A stretch of DNA of 9,308 nucleotides from an uncultured Methylococcaceae bacterium (GTDB taxonomy: Bacteria > Pseudomonadota > Gammaproteobacteria > Methylococcales > Methylomonadaceae): contig CAIVAH010000179.1 in assembly GCA_903903765.1 (NCBI GenBank), positions 1 to 9,308 on the forward strand. Direction: 5' to 3'. The notes below the pieces were generated by a model. That model did no database searches. It was not told the origin of the DNA and saw nothing but the letters and a program-made list of their open reading frames with translations. Shown here piece after piece: positions 1 through 7,485 of this stretch (the first letter of the stretch is position 1; each line of letters opens with the position of its first letter). The position numbers were made by a program, and so were the translations under genes.

Positions 1-1457
1 ATGCCGCTAAGTTGTACTATGAATCATTTAAGCAGTTACAAAAAGACAGTGATAATCCGCTTAAGATTGCCACCATCTTTTCTTTTGCGGCCAATGAAGA
101 ACAAGATGCTGTGGGCGATATTTTAGATGAAAGCTTTGAGCTCACCGCAATGGCTAGTAGTGCTAAAGAGTTTTTAAGTGCGGCAATAGCTGACTATAAC
201 GCGCTGTTTAAAACCAATTATGGTGTTGATAGTGATGCGTTTCAAAACTACTATCGCGACCTTGCTCTACGAGTAAAAAGTCAAGAAGTTGATTTGCTCA
301 TTGTAGTGGGCATGTTTCTGACTGGTTTTGATGCACCTACTTTGAACACCTTATTTGTTGATAAGAACCTGCGCTATCACGGTTTGATACAAGCTTATTC
401 ACGCACTAATCGTATTTATGATGCCACGAAGACGTTTGGCAATATTGTCACCTTCCGTGATTTAGAACAAGCGACAGTGGATGCTATTACCTTATTTGGT
501 GATAAAAACACCAAAAATGTGGTGCTGGAAAAAAGCTACAAAGAATACATGGAAGGCTTTATCGATGTGGTAACGGGTGAAGCACGGCGGGGTTATTTAG
601 AGGTGGTGACTGAATTAGAACAACGCTTTCCAAATCCTGATGAAATTGTTAAAGAACAGGATAAGAAAGAATTTGCTAAATTATTTGGTGAATATTTGCG
701 TGTCGAGAATGTGCTACAAAACTATGATGAATTTGCGGGGTTAAAAGCCTTACAAGGCTTAGATATAAAAGACACTTCAGCCTTAGAGGCGTTTAAAGCT
801 AAGCACTATTTAAGTGATGATGACTTAGCCGTTATGCAAACGATAAAGATGCCTACCGAGCGTATCGTACAAGATTACCGCTCAACTTATAACGATATTC
901 GTGATTGGTTAAATCGTGAAAAAGTCGCCAACGATAAAGATACCTCTACCCTTGATTGGGGGGATGTGGTATTTGAGGTAGATCTACTTAAATCACAAGA
1001 GATTAATCTGGATTACATTCTGGAATTGATTTTTGAAAATCATAAAAAGCTTAAAGATAAAGCCGCATTGCTTGAAGAAGTACGCCGTTTAATTCGTGCC
1101 AGCATTGGTAGTCGTGCTAAAGAAAGTTTGGTTGTAGATTTTATTAACCAAACCAACTTGGACAACATTCTCGACAAAGCCAGCATTATTGAGGCTTTTT
1201 TTAGTTTTGCTCAAGCTGAACAACAACGTGAAGCAGAAGCATTAATTAGTGCTGAAAACCTGAATGCAGAAGCGGCAAAGCGTTATATTACTGCATCGTT
1301 AAAACGTGAATATGCCAGTGAAAACGGTACAGAACTTAATGCAATTCTGCCAAAAATGAGTCCGCTTAATCCACAATATTTAATTAAAAAACAAACTGTT
1401 TTTGAGAAAATTGCCAAGTTTGTTGATAAGTTTAAAGGTGTGGGTGGACAGGTTTAA
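1..1457 (+). CDS. hsdR: Type I restriction enzyme R subunit (HsdR), 3' part; 5' end outside window
   Basis: HsdR is the ATP-dependent translocation and DNA-cleavage subunit of type I restriction-modification complexes, working with HsdM and HsdS. The reading frame is already open at the left edge (first full codon at base 3, reading AAKLYYESF), so the TTG at 12 is not a real start. What is visible is the end of the second RecA-like helicase domain: motif V-like [10 protein letters not shown] (about 312-341) and motif [11 protein letters not shown] (390-416). A long, charged helical region follows and ends in KFKGVGGQV, a tail I associate with the EcoR124I-type HsdR C-terminal domain. The nuclease domain and Walker A/B motifs must lie upstream. 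About 484 residues are present of a family that is usually near 1000. No frameshift is visible and the C-terminus looks complete. hsdM and hsdS are not in this window. The family call is firm; the specificity is unknown. Confidence 0.95.
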   Translation, partial: AAKLYYESFKQLQKDSDNPLKIATIFSFAANEEQDAVGDILDESFELTAMASSAKEFLSAAIADYNALFKTNYGVDSDAFQNYYRDLALRVKSQEVDLLIVVGMFLTGFDAPTLNTLFVDKNLRYHGLIQAYSRTNRIYDATKTFGNIVTFRDLEQATVDAITLFGDKNTKNVVLEKSYKEYMEGFIDVVTGEARRGYLEVVTELEQRFPNPDEIVKEQDKKEFAKLFGEYLRVENVLQNYDEFAGLKALQGLDIKDTSALEAFKAKHYLSDDDLAVMQTIKMPTERIVQDYRSTYNDIRDWLNREKVANDKDTSTLDWGDVVFEVDLLKSQEINLDYILELIFENHKKLKDKAALLEEVRRLIRASIGSRAKESLVVDFINQTNLDNILDKASIIEAFFSFAQAEQQREAEALISAENLNAEAAKRYITASLKREYASENGTELNAILPKMSPLNPQYLIKKQTVFEKIAKFVDKFKGVGGQV

Positions 1458-1507
1458 TTTAAGTATTCCAAGCTGAAAAACTAACGCAATTTAAAAGGGT
1501 GAGAGAG

Positions 1508-1530
1508 TTATTGCACAAGTTGTGTAATAA
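1508..1530. repeat. 23-bp near-perfect palindrome after hsdR
   Basis: The left arm TTATTGCACAA (1508-1518) and right arm TTGTGTAATAA (1520-1530) flank a single central G, with one mismatch across 11 pairs. The one-base centre makes it a poor RNA hairpin and more like a dimeric protein-binding site. It lies 50 bp past the hsdR stop, with no promoter nearby that I can support. Its function is unknown. Confidence 0.6.
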
Positions 1531-1548
1531 ATATTCCTAAGTATCACT

Positions 1549-1671
1549 TCAAATACCGTCACTTTCTCGGTCTAAAACTGGAGTATTAGCTCCAAAACCT
1601 GCATTAACAGTCCCTAATGTTGTAGATATAGCGACTGTTAATGCAGGTTTAGGTGGAGTACTTATAGTCAT
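1549..1671 (-). other. Possible 40-codon small ORF inside the repeat array (doubtful)
   Basis: The only ATG of a longer open minus-strand frame (1549-1854, 101 sense codons) is at 1671. From there 40 residues run to a TGA at 1549-1551. GGAG lies 11 nt upstream of the ATG, a usable but distant ribosome site. The product is rich in Thr, Ala, Pro, Val and Gly, and most of it follows a seven-residue rhythm because the DNA repeat is 21 bp. It has no hydrophobic segment of membrane length and no recognised domain. It ends with LDRESDGI, faintly like a calcium-binding loop, which I would not rely on. It is probably a by-product of the repeat or a remnant. Confidence 0.15.
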
Positions 1672-1839
1672 AACCTTAAATACTCCATAAAATGACGTAA
1701 TCCTTGTTATCTTAACGCTCGTTCTTGCATTTTCTCCGGCTAAAGTTATAGCTTTAACTGGAGAAATTGCATCTTTAGACGGAGAAATTGCAGTTATTGG
1801 TGCGAAAGTTCCATAAACAGCCGGAGTTACTGCAGTAAT
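1567..1839. repeat. Degenerate 21-bp tandem array, 13 units
   Basis: This array fills most of the 387-bp gap between the convergent hsdR and cvfB genes. It is exactly 13 x 21 bp. TGCA tetranucleotides occur at 1600, 1642, 1726, 1768, 1789 and 1831, all in the same 21-bp register; the intervening register positions carry relatives such as TGTA (1621), TATA (1747) and TCCA (1684, 1810). The clearest direct copies are GGAGAAATTGCA at 1760-1771 and 1781-1792. Two inverted pairs (1595-1612 with 1633-1650, and 1731-1737 with 1760-1766) are centred 126 bp (6 units) apart. One minus-strand frame is free of stops throughout, but it has no start codon before 1671. No transposase, spacer structure or terminator T-tract is present. 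I do not recognise the repeat family. The rest of the gap (1458-1566) holds only the palindrome at 1508-1530. Confidence 0.8.
1595..1650. repeat. Perfect 18-bp inverted repeat with 20-nt loop
   Basis: AAACCTGCATTAACAGTC at 1595-1612 is an exact reverse complement of 1633-1650, leaving a 20-nt loop. A looser outer pair, TGGAGTATT (1579-1587) and AATACTCCA (1679-1687), surrounds it but is centred half a repeat unit away. The stem could form in RNA from either strand. It lacks a following T-run, so it is not a standard intrinsic terminator, although it could protect or end the convergent hsdR and cvfB transcripts. Confidence 0.75.
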
Positions 1840-1844
1840 CTTAC

Positions 1845-2675
1845 TTAAACCAACTTAATCCCCACTTTATCATCAATCGTAATCAGCTTTTGTTTATACA
1901 AAGAGCCGATGGCCTGTTTATAAACTTTTTTACTGACGCCAAATGTGGCGTAAATAGCTTCTGGTGGGCTTTTGTCACTCAGGTTTAATTCGCCATTATT
2001 TTGTTCTAATTTCTGCAAAATTTTATCTGTTAAGGTCAATACTTTGCCATAACCGGGTTGTTGTAACACCAGGTCTATCTTGCCATCTTCACGAATTTGT
2101 TTGATATAAGCCTCTACCGTCTGACCTTTTCTGACCGGTTGGTATAGTTCATTGTGGTATAGCATGCCCCAGTATTGATTGTTAATGATGGCTTTAACAC
2201 CTAGGTCAGTTTTATCAGCAATAATTGCAGCTATTTTTTGACCAGCTTCTAATTCTTCCGCAGTATCTTCAATAAAGCGATCAATTTTTGTGGTGGCAGC
2301 GAGTCTATTTTTATCATCTAAAAACACTTTAACTAAGTAAGACCGACCAACTTCCATTTCGTGGTGTTGTTCACTAAAAGGAACGAGTAAGTCTTTAGGT
2401 AAACCCCAATCTAAAAAAGCACCGGTGTAATTGAGTGACACCACTTTAAGCCATGCTATTTCGTCTACTAGCGCAAGAGGTTTTTTAGTTGTCGCCGCTA
2501 AATGTCCTTCGCTATCCGCATAGACAAATACCTCTAAGCTGTCGCCTAGTTCACAATTTTCAGGGGCTTTTTTATCGGCTAATAAGACTTTAGCCGAAAT
2601 GCCATTATCTAAATAGATATCCGCACCTTGTTTTTTAACGACCTTTAAGGTGTTTATTTTTCCTATGCTTAGCAT
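1845..2675 (-). CDS. cvfB: CvfB/YitL-type S1-domain RNA-binding protein
   Basis: This is a predicted cytoplasmic RNA-binding protein of the CvfB/YitL family: S1-like OB folds plus a C-terminal winged helix. The family was named from Staphylococcus, where it affects virulence gene expression; its role in gammaproteobacteria is poorly defined. With the start at 2675 it has 276 residues, normal for the family. Residues 1-65 and 66-130 form two S1-like units, the second with the typical GAFLDWGLPKDLLVPF. A third spans about 145-203, and the winged helix is about 212-276 (GELNLSDKSPPEAIYATFG). I chose 2675 because the protein then begins MLSIGKINTLKV. It is preceded by GAG inside the rapA stop region, at sensible spacing. 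An ATG at 2711 would add 12 residues that overlap rapA. The gap to rapA is 7 nt, so co-transcription and translational coupling are likely. The family is clear; the gene symbol is by family only. Confidence 0.85.
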   Translation of the reverse strand: MLSIGKINTLKVVKKQGADIYLDNGISAKVLLADKKAPENCELGDSLEVFVYADSEGHLAATTKKPLALVDEIAWLKVVSLNYTGAFLDWGLPKDLLVPFSEQHHEMEVGRSYLVKVFLDDKNRLAATTKIDRFIEDTAEELEAGQKIAAIIADKTDLGVKAIINNQYWGMLYHNELYQPVRKGQTVEAYIKQIREDGKIDLVLQQPGYGKVLTLTDKILQKLEQNNGELNLSDKSPPEAIYATFGVSKKVYKQAIGSLYKQKLITIDDKVGIKLV

Positions 2676-2682
2676 GATGATC

Positions 2683-5514
2683 TCAACTGGTAATAATAAA
2701 ACGCACCGCATCTAAACGCAGTTGTGCGGCTTGTATGTTCTCATGCGCGAGCATCGTCATATCTTTTAGGTGTTCTATTTCTTCGGTTTTAATCGTTGGA
2801 TTCACTTTTTGCAAGCGAGCTAATCGTTTAATTTCTGCTGATAATGCCGTTAACATGGTGTTAGTAGCAGAATCAATTAGGGTTTGCATATCGGTTTTGG
2901 CTCTAGTTTCGGCAACTTCAATCAACTTACTGATTGGTAGGCGTTGGTTATTTAAAAAACCAATGATTTGTTGTTTATCAAAGTTTTTACCAATATCTAA
3001 TAAATCTTCATGGGTAAACTCATCAGTTAAATCTAATTGAGTCTGGTTGATTAATACTCTAACAGGCGTGTGTGGTAAGAAGCGGCCAATTTGTAATTCT
3101 ACAGGAGCGCTACATTCGACGATAAATAAGCATTCTATTAAGAATTGCCCCGCTTTTAAGTTTTCATGATGAACGACACTAATAGCTGCATTGCCAGTTT
3201 CACTGGATAAAACTAAATCCATCGCTGAGGTGACTAAGGGGTGTTCCCAAGTTAAGAAGTGTAGTTCTTCTCTGGCTAAAGCCGTATGCCGGTTTATCGT
3301 GATGGTCATGCCATCTTCTGACAGGTTAGGGAAATGCGAGACACGTAAATGATCACTGGGGCGAATAATGAAACATTCCGGTGAGTGATATTCAGTATCT
3401 ACCCCATAACTTTCAAATAGGGTATCCATGTAAGGCCATAGAGCCCCTTCATGTTCATAGGTGTTAATTTGCGCGATAAGTTCATCTGAGGATTCTTTAC
3501 GGCAAGAGTTTAATTCTAAAAGTTGATCACGACCATTATGTAATTGTGCTTCAATCTTTTTACTCAGTTTTTGCGTATTAGCAATCAGTGCTGCAAAATG
3601 ATCAGCATTAATCAAAGCACTTTCGATATCATTTCTTAGTGCGTCTGCCACGGCCTGTGCTGCAGAGTTGTTGCTCCGGAATGCATTAAGACCTTCGTCA
3701 TACCATTCAAATAGGCGTTGTTGCGGACTTTGTGCTATAAAAGGGACATGAATTTGGATGACATGTTTTTGACCAATACGATCTAAACGGCCGATACGTT
3801 GTTGTAATAAGTCCGGATTGGTTGGTAAGTCCCATAAGATGAGATGGTGCACAAACTGAAAGTTCCGGCCTTCACTCCCTATCTCAGAGCATATTAATAA
3901 ACGAGCAGCACTTTCTTCGTCAGCAAAGTAGGCAGCAGCACGGTCACGTTCAATAATCGACATGCCTTCATGGAAAACAGCCGACGCAATACCCGCGCGG
4001 TTTTTTAAGGTTTGTTCTAAATCAATGGCTGTTTGTGCGTGTTTACAGATCAATAAGGCTTTTTGATCTTTTAGCGAGGGGCCATGGGTTGATGGATTGG
4101 CCGTGGTTAATTGTTCTACTAACCATTTATAGCGAGGATCTTGTTGTAAATCTGTGGTATTGGGCTCGCCGTTGAGTGGATAGGCAAAGCGTTCACGCTC
4201 TGGAAATCCTCGTACGGTTTGTCTGGAGTTCCTAAATAGAATACGTCCTGTCCCATGATGATCTAAGAGTATATTGATTAAGGCGGCTCTTGCTGAGGCT
4301 GATTTTGTCGGATCATTTAAGTTGCTTAATAAGCCGCTGACATTATCATCTTTAAGTAAACTGGTTAACGTTGCTTGGTCTTCTGCGCTTAGTGTTTGAT
4401 CAGCTAATAACAGTTTGGCGGCGTTGGCCACTGGCTCAAATAAGCGTTCTTCTTCTACAAATGCTGGAAAACTATAGAATCGATCGGGGTCTAACAGTCT
4501 TAAGCGTGCATAGTGACTTTCTTTGCCTAGTTGTTCTGGGGTGGCGGTTAATAAGACAAGGCCGGGCGTTTGTAAACCTAAGGCTTCAACGAATTGATAT
4601 TCTGGGCTGGCACTTGTTTCGCTCCATTCTAAATGGTGTGCTTCGTCAACCACGGCCATATCCCAACCAGCGTCAAGCGCTTGTTTTTGGCGTTTGGGGT
4701 AGCTAGAAAAAAGTCCTTGGCTACATAGTATGAGTTGTTCAGTTAAAAATGGGTTGTAATCTTTATCTTCTTCTTGTGGTTCATCTAGGCTGTCTAGTTC
4801 TGGATCATTAGCACAGCGAGCTTCATCAAATACACTAAAACGCAGGTTGAAGCGTCTTAGCATTTCAACTAGCCATTGATGAACTAAGCTTTCTGGAACA
4901 ATAATTAAAACCCGCTTGCTTAATCCATTGAGTAATCGATGATGTAATATTAAGCCAGCTTCAATGGTTTTTCCTAAGCCAACTTCATCCGCCAGCATAA
5001 TTCGGGGGGCGGAGCGATTGGCGGCTTCATGAGCAATATAAAGTTGATGAGGAATTAATGAGGTTCGTCCACCCATTAAGCCTTTAACCGGGGATTGTTG
5101 ATGTTGTTGTAGTCGTAACCAAGTTTCATACCGTAATTGAAACCAACTATTGGGGTCAATTTGGCCTGTGAATAAGCGATCTTGAGGTTTATTAAATTGG
5201 ATATGATGATTCAGTTCAATCTCTTCTAATTGCACTTCTTCGCCAAAAGCATCCATGCCAATATAGGTAATAAGGCCAGCGTTTTGTGAGATTCCGGTAA
5301 TGATAAGTTCTTCTTCATCAATAGATTGGATTGTGTCACCAACCGCAAAGCTAACGCGTGTCAAAGGTGCGTTATCAATGGCGTAAATACGCTGTTCATC
5401 ACTGGCCAAAAATCGGACGGTGACGCGTTTATAACTTACGTCTGTAATAAGTCCTAAACCAAGTTCCGACTCGGTGTTACTAATCCATCGTTGACCGGGG
5501 ATAAAATCTGTCAT
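2683..5514 (-). CDS. rapA: RNA polymerase-associated ATPase RapA (HepA)
   Basis: RapA is a Swi2/Snf2-family ATPase that binds RNA polymerase and helps recycle it from stalled or post-termination complexes. The protein has 943 residues, against about 968 in E. coli. The N-terminal Tudor-like region starts at once (FIPGQRWISNTESELGLG, residues 4-21). The helicase motifs follow in order: Walker A DEVGLGKT (176-183), DEAH (290-293), TATPEQ motif III (323-328), SEIGSEGRNFQF (543-554) and motif VI QRIGRLDRIGQ (572-582). FRNSR (427-431) and GFPER (436-440) are also typical of RapA. The C-terminal third is more divergent, as usual, and ends RLDAVRFIITS. No strong Shine-Dalgarno precedes the ATG, but the N-terminus matches the family start. 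cvfB follows after 7 nt. A perfect -10 hexamer lies upstream at 5550-5555. No damage is visible. Confidence 0.96.
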   Translation of the reverse strand: MTDFIPGQRWISNTESELGLGLITDVSYKRVTVRFLASDEQRIYAIDNAPLTRVSFAVGDTIQSIDEEELIITGISQNAGLITYIGMDAFGEEVQLEEIELNHHIQFNKPQDRLFTGQIDPNSWFQLRYETWLRLQQHQQSPVKGLMGGRTSLIPHQLYIAHEAANRSAPRIMLADEVGLGKTIEAGLILHHRLLNGLSKRVLIIVPESLVHQWLVEMLRRFNLRFSVFDEARCANDPELDSLDEPQEEDKDYNPFLTEQLILCSQGLFSSYPKRQKQALDAGWDMAVVDEAHHLEWSETSASPEYQFVEALGLQTPGLVLLTATPEQLGKESHYARLRLLDPDRFYSFPAFVEEERLFEPVANAAKLLLADQTLSAEDQATLTSLLKDDNVSGLLSNLNDPTKSASARAALINILLDHHGTGRILFRNSRQTVRGFPERERFAYPLNGEPNTTDLQQDPRYKWLVEQLTTANPSTHGPSLKDQKALLICKHAQTAIDLEQTLKNRAGIASAVFHEGMSIIERDRAAAYFADEESAARLLICSEIGSEGRNFQFVHHLILWDLPTNPDLLQQRIGRLDRIGQKHVIQIHVPFIAQSPQQRLFEWYDEGLNAFRSNNSAAQAVADALRNDIESALINADHFAALIANTQKLSKKIEAQLHNGRDQLLELNSCRKESSDELIAQINTYEHEGALWPYMDTLFESYGVDTEYHSPECFIIRPSDHLRVSHFPNLSEDGMTITINRHTALAREELHFLTWEHPLVTSAMDLVLSSETGNAAISVVHHENLKAGQFLIECLFIVECSAPVELQIGRFLPHTPVRVLINQTQLDLTDEFTHEDLLDIGKNFDKQQIIGFLNNQRLPISKLIEVAETRAKTDMQTLIDSATNTMLTALSAEIKRLARLQKVNPTIKTEEIEHLKDMTMLAHENIQAAQLRLDAVRFIITS

Positions 5515-5549
5515 TTATTGCGCTGCCGTTACGTCTAAAAAAAGTGCCC

Positions 5550-5555
5550 ATTATA
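5550..5555 (-). promoter_or_regulatory. Candidate -10 element for rapA-cvfB
   Basis: On the minus strand this is a perfect TATAAT, in the 68-nt gap between sseA and rapA. Transcription would begin near 5543, leaving a leader of about 29 nt. I find no convincing -35 at 15-19 bp spacing (around 5571-5580) and no extended -10 TGn. The promoter may be weak or activator-dependent. No terminator separates sseA from rapA, so readthrough is possible as well. Confidence 0.45.
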
Positions 5556-5582
5556 AGCGGTTAAGAAGATTGTTTGCGGGTT

Positions 5583-6437
5583 TTATGCCGACTTACTTGT
5601 GCCGATAGACCGGTTGGGATTGGTAATCCATTCGCTCCAAGCGCCTGCATAAAGTTTTGATCCTGTTAATCCTGCGTGTTCCATAGCCAGTAAATTATGA
5701 CAGGCGGTGACGCCTGACCCACAGTAATGTACGGTTTTTTCTGGGCTTATTGGGCCGAGTATGCGTTTAAAGTGATTTTTAAGTTCATCCGCAGGTAGAA
5801 ATAAGCCCTCGTGGTTTAGGTTTAATTGAAAGGCTCGGTTAATAGCCCCAGGAATATGGCCTGCTACTGGGTCGATGGGTTCTTGTTCACCACGAAAGCG
5901 TTCTGGGGTTCTTGCATCAATAAGTCGTATCGTTTTGCTAGCTAGTGCGTTTTCGACTTCTAATGCGCTTAGCCATAGTTTAGGGTTTAAATAGGCTCTA
6001 AAAACCTTGGGTTTTAGAGTGGGTAATGCAGTAGTAATGGGTAAATTTTGTTTTTGCCAGGCTGTAAATCCTCCATCAAGAACTGCCACTTGTTCATGAC
6101 CTAAGCAGCGTAATAACCACCATAAACGCCCGGCGAAAGCTCCACCTGCGTCATCATAAACGACTACTTGAGTATCATTACTGATACCCCAGTTGCCCAG
6201 TTGTTTACATAAGACACTAAAGTTTGGTAAAGGGTGACGACCTGTGTAGGAGCGGATTTCTGAGGATAAATGTTTATTTAGGTCGGCATAGCGAGCCTGC
6301 GGGATATGTCCGTGTCGATAAGCATAATGGCCTACTGTGCTATCAGCTAGGGAGAATCGACAATCAATAATAATCCATTTAGGATTATTAATCTGTTGGT
6401 ATAGGGTTTGTGAAGAAATCAGTGTTTTGTAAGACAT
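5583..6437 (-). CDS. sseA: 3-mercaptopyruvate sulfurtransferase, tandem rhodanese (SseA type)
   Basis: This enzyme moves the sulfane sulfur of 3-mercaptopyruvate (or thiosulfate, less well) to a thiol acceptor through a persulfide on the active-site cysteine. The 284 residues hold two rhodanese domains. The first, about 10-135, is non-catalytic and contains IIIDCRFSL, GHIPQAR and VVVYDDAGGAFAGRLWW. The second, about 165-280, contains IRLIDARTPERFRGEQEPID, GHIPGAINR and the active loop CGSGVTAC, with the catalytic Cys near residue 239. The CGSGVT loop is the mercaptopyruvate type rather than the CRxGxx loop of classical thiosulfate rhodaneses. The start is well supported: AGAGG lies 8 nt before the ATG, inside the end of the upstream oxidoreductase gene, whose stop is only 2 nt away. 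The two genes are therefore probably translationally coupled. The protein lacks a signal peptide and should be cytoplasmic. Confidence 0.93.
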   Translation of the reverse strand: MSYKTLISSQTLYQQINNPKWIIIDCRFSLADSTVGHYAYRHGHIPQARYADLNKHLSSEIRSYTGRHPLPNFSVLCKQLGNWGISNDTQVVVYDDAGGAFAGRLWWLLRCLGHEQVAVLDGGFTAWQKQNLPITTALPTLKPKVFRAYLNPKLWLSALEVENALASKTIRLIDARTPERFRGEQEPIDPVAGHIPGAINRAFQLNLNHEGLFLPADELKNHFKRILGPISPEKTVHYCGSGVTACHNLLAMEHAGLTGSKLYAGAWSEWITNPNRSIGTSKSA

Positions 6438-6439
6438 GG

Positions 6440-7423
6440 TTATACCTCTAATATTATTTTGCCAATGTGTTGGCTACTTTCCATTCTTTGATGGGCTTGG
6501 TTTGCATCTTTAAGTTTAAATGTACTATCAATAATGGGTTTTATTTGTGCGTTATTAAGTAATGGCCAGACGTGTTCAAGTAGGCTTTTTGCAATGTTAG
6601 TCTTGAAATAATCATCTCTAGTTCTTAACGTTGAGCCCGTGATTGTTAGGCGTTTTAGCATAATGGGTAATAGGTTAAGCTCTGTTTTTGGGCCATTTTG
6701 GATGGCGATTTGTACTAATCGACCATCAAAGGCCAAGCATTGTAAATGCCTCGGAAAGTAGTCGCCACCGATTATGTCTAATATAACGTCAACGCCTTTA
6801 TCGGCAGTGATATGTTTAAGCTCGCTGACAAAATCTTGGGTTTTGTAGTTGATAGCCGCGTCAGCGCCTAAGTCTAAGCAAGCTTGGCATTTAGTATCGG
6901 AACCCGCTGTGACAATGATTTTAGCGCCAAAAGCAGTGGCTAATTGGATGGCAGTTGTGCCTATGCCGCTAGTACCACCCTGTAAAAATAATGTTTCATT
7001 AGGGCGTAATTGAGCACGATCAAAAACGTTACTCCACACCGTAAAAAATGTTTCGGGTAACGCGGCGGCGGCTATAAAATTATAATCTTTTGGTATAGGT
7101 AGGCAGAGCGTGGCGGTCGCTAGACAATACTCAGCATAGCCACCTCCGGTAACCAGCGCACAGACGGCGTCATCTATTTTGAGGTGTTTGACTCCTGAGC
7201 CAATGGCGATAATAATGCCAGCTATTTCTAAACCAAGGATATCAGAAGCTGTATTGGGTGGAGGGTATAGGCCTTTACGTTGCATGATGTCTGGTCTATT
7301 AATGCCAGCGGCTTTAACTTTTATGAGAACTTGATGACTGTTAAGTATAGGGATATTCCGTTGGGTGAGTCTTAATTCCCCAGAAAAAACTTCAATTGCA
7401 TGCATGGTGGATATTTCTGACAT
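6440..7423 (-). CDS. NAD(P)H quinone oxidoreductase, PIG3-like (zinc-less MDR family)
   Basis: This is a medium-chain dehydrogenase/reductase of the quinone-oxidoreductase branch, most like the PIG3/TP53I3 group, which reduces quinones with NADPH. The 327 residues contain GINRPDIMQRKGLYPPP (40-56) and DILGLEIAG (61-69), both typical of PIG3. A cofactor-binding Rossmann loop GGTSGIG sits at 149-155, and INYKTQDF follows near 190. No structural zinc cysteine cluster is seen, as expected for this branch. The start is uncertain. ATG 7423 gives MSEIST followed by MHAIEVF, whereas ATG 7405 (MHAIEVF) better matches the usual family start. Neither has a good Shine-Dalgarno. The gene is first in a minus-strand pair with sseA and has a promoter-like sequence at 7456-7485. 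The true substrate cannot be told from sequence. Confidence 0.9.
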   Translation of the reverse strand: MSEISTMHAIEVFSGELRLTQRNIPILNSHQVLIKVKAAGINRPDIMQRKGLYPPPNTASDILGLEIAGIIIAIGSGVKHLKIDDAVCALVTGGGYAEYCLATATLCLPIPKDYNFIAAAALPETFFTVWSNVFDRAQLRPNETLFLQGGTSGIGTTAIQLATAFGAKIIVTAGSDTKCQACLDLGADAAINYKTQDFVSELKHITADKGVDVILDIIGGDYFPRHLQCLAFDGRLVQIAIQNGPKTELNLLPIMLKRLTITGSTLRTRDDYFKTNIAKSLLEHVWPLLNNAQIKPIIDSTFKLKDANQAHQRMESSQHIGKIILEV

Positions 7424-7455
7424 AGGGAGATTATTGAATATAGGCGTATCCGGTT

Positions 7456-7485
7456 ATTATATGTTGCAACTATTTTTATAAACAA
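7456..7485 (-). promoter_or_regulatory. Candidate sigma70 promoter for oxidoreductase-sseA operon
   Basis: Reading the minus strand, TTGTTT (7480-7485) is followed after 18 bp by a perfect TATAAT (7456-7461), with A/T-rich sequence in the spacer. Initiation would fall near 7449, leaving about 26 nt to the first ATG or 44 nt to the second. The -10 region overlaps a possible plus-strand TATTAT (7455-7460) facing argC, so the divergent promoters may compete. Confidence 0.5.

Noticed and set aside
1549..1575. Excalibur or EF-hand-like calcium loop from LDRESDGI at the end of the small minus-strand frame
   Set aside because: It is eight residues only, lacks the flanking cysteine residues of excalibur domains, and ends at a stop.
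1595..1650. Intrinsic terminator for hsdR or cvfB
   Set aside because: The stem is long and perfect, but neither side is followed by a T-run and the loop is 20 nt. Some transcript-ending role is possible but not shown.
1567..1839. CRISPR array
   Set aside because: Units are 21 bp end to end with gradual divergence and no alternation of constant repeats and unique spacers. No cas gene is present.
1567..1839. Miniature transposable element or integron attC site
   Set aside because: There are no terminal inverted repeats at the array ends, no target duplication seen, and no attC-like core sites. The internal dyads follow the 21-bp phase instead.
2735..3040. Plus-strand open frame of 101 codons
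   Set aside because: It lies wholly inside rapA on the opposite strand, has no recognisable domain, and rapA is strongly supported.
4371..4706. Plus-strand open frame of 111 codons
   Set aside because: It is antisense to the rapA ATPase region and reads as a shadow, with no family resemblance.
7434..7452. ArgR (ARG box) operator before argC
   Set aside because: Only one half-site-like TTGAATA is present, with no matching inverted half at the needed spacing.
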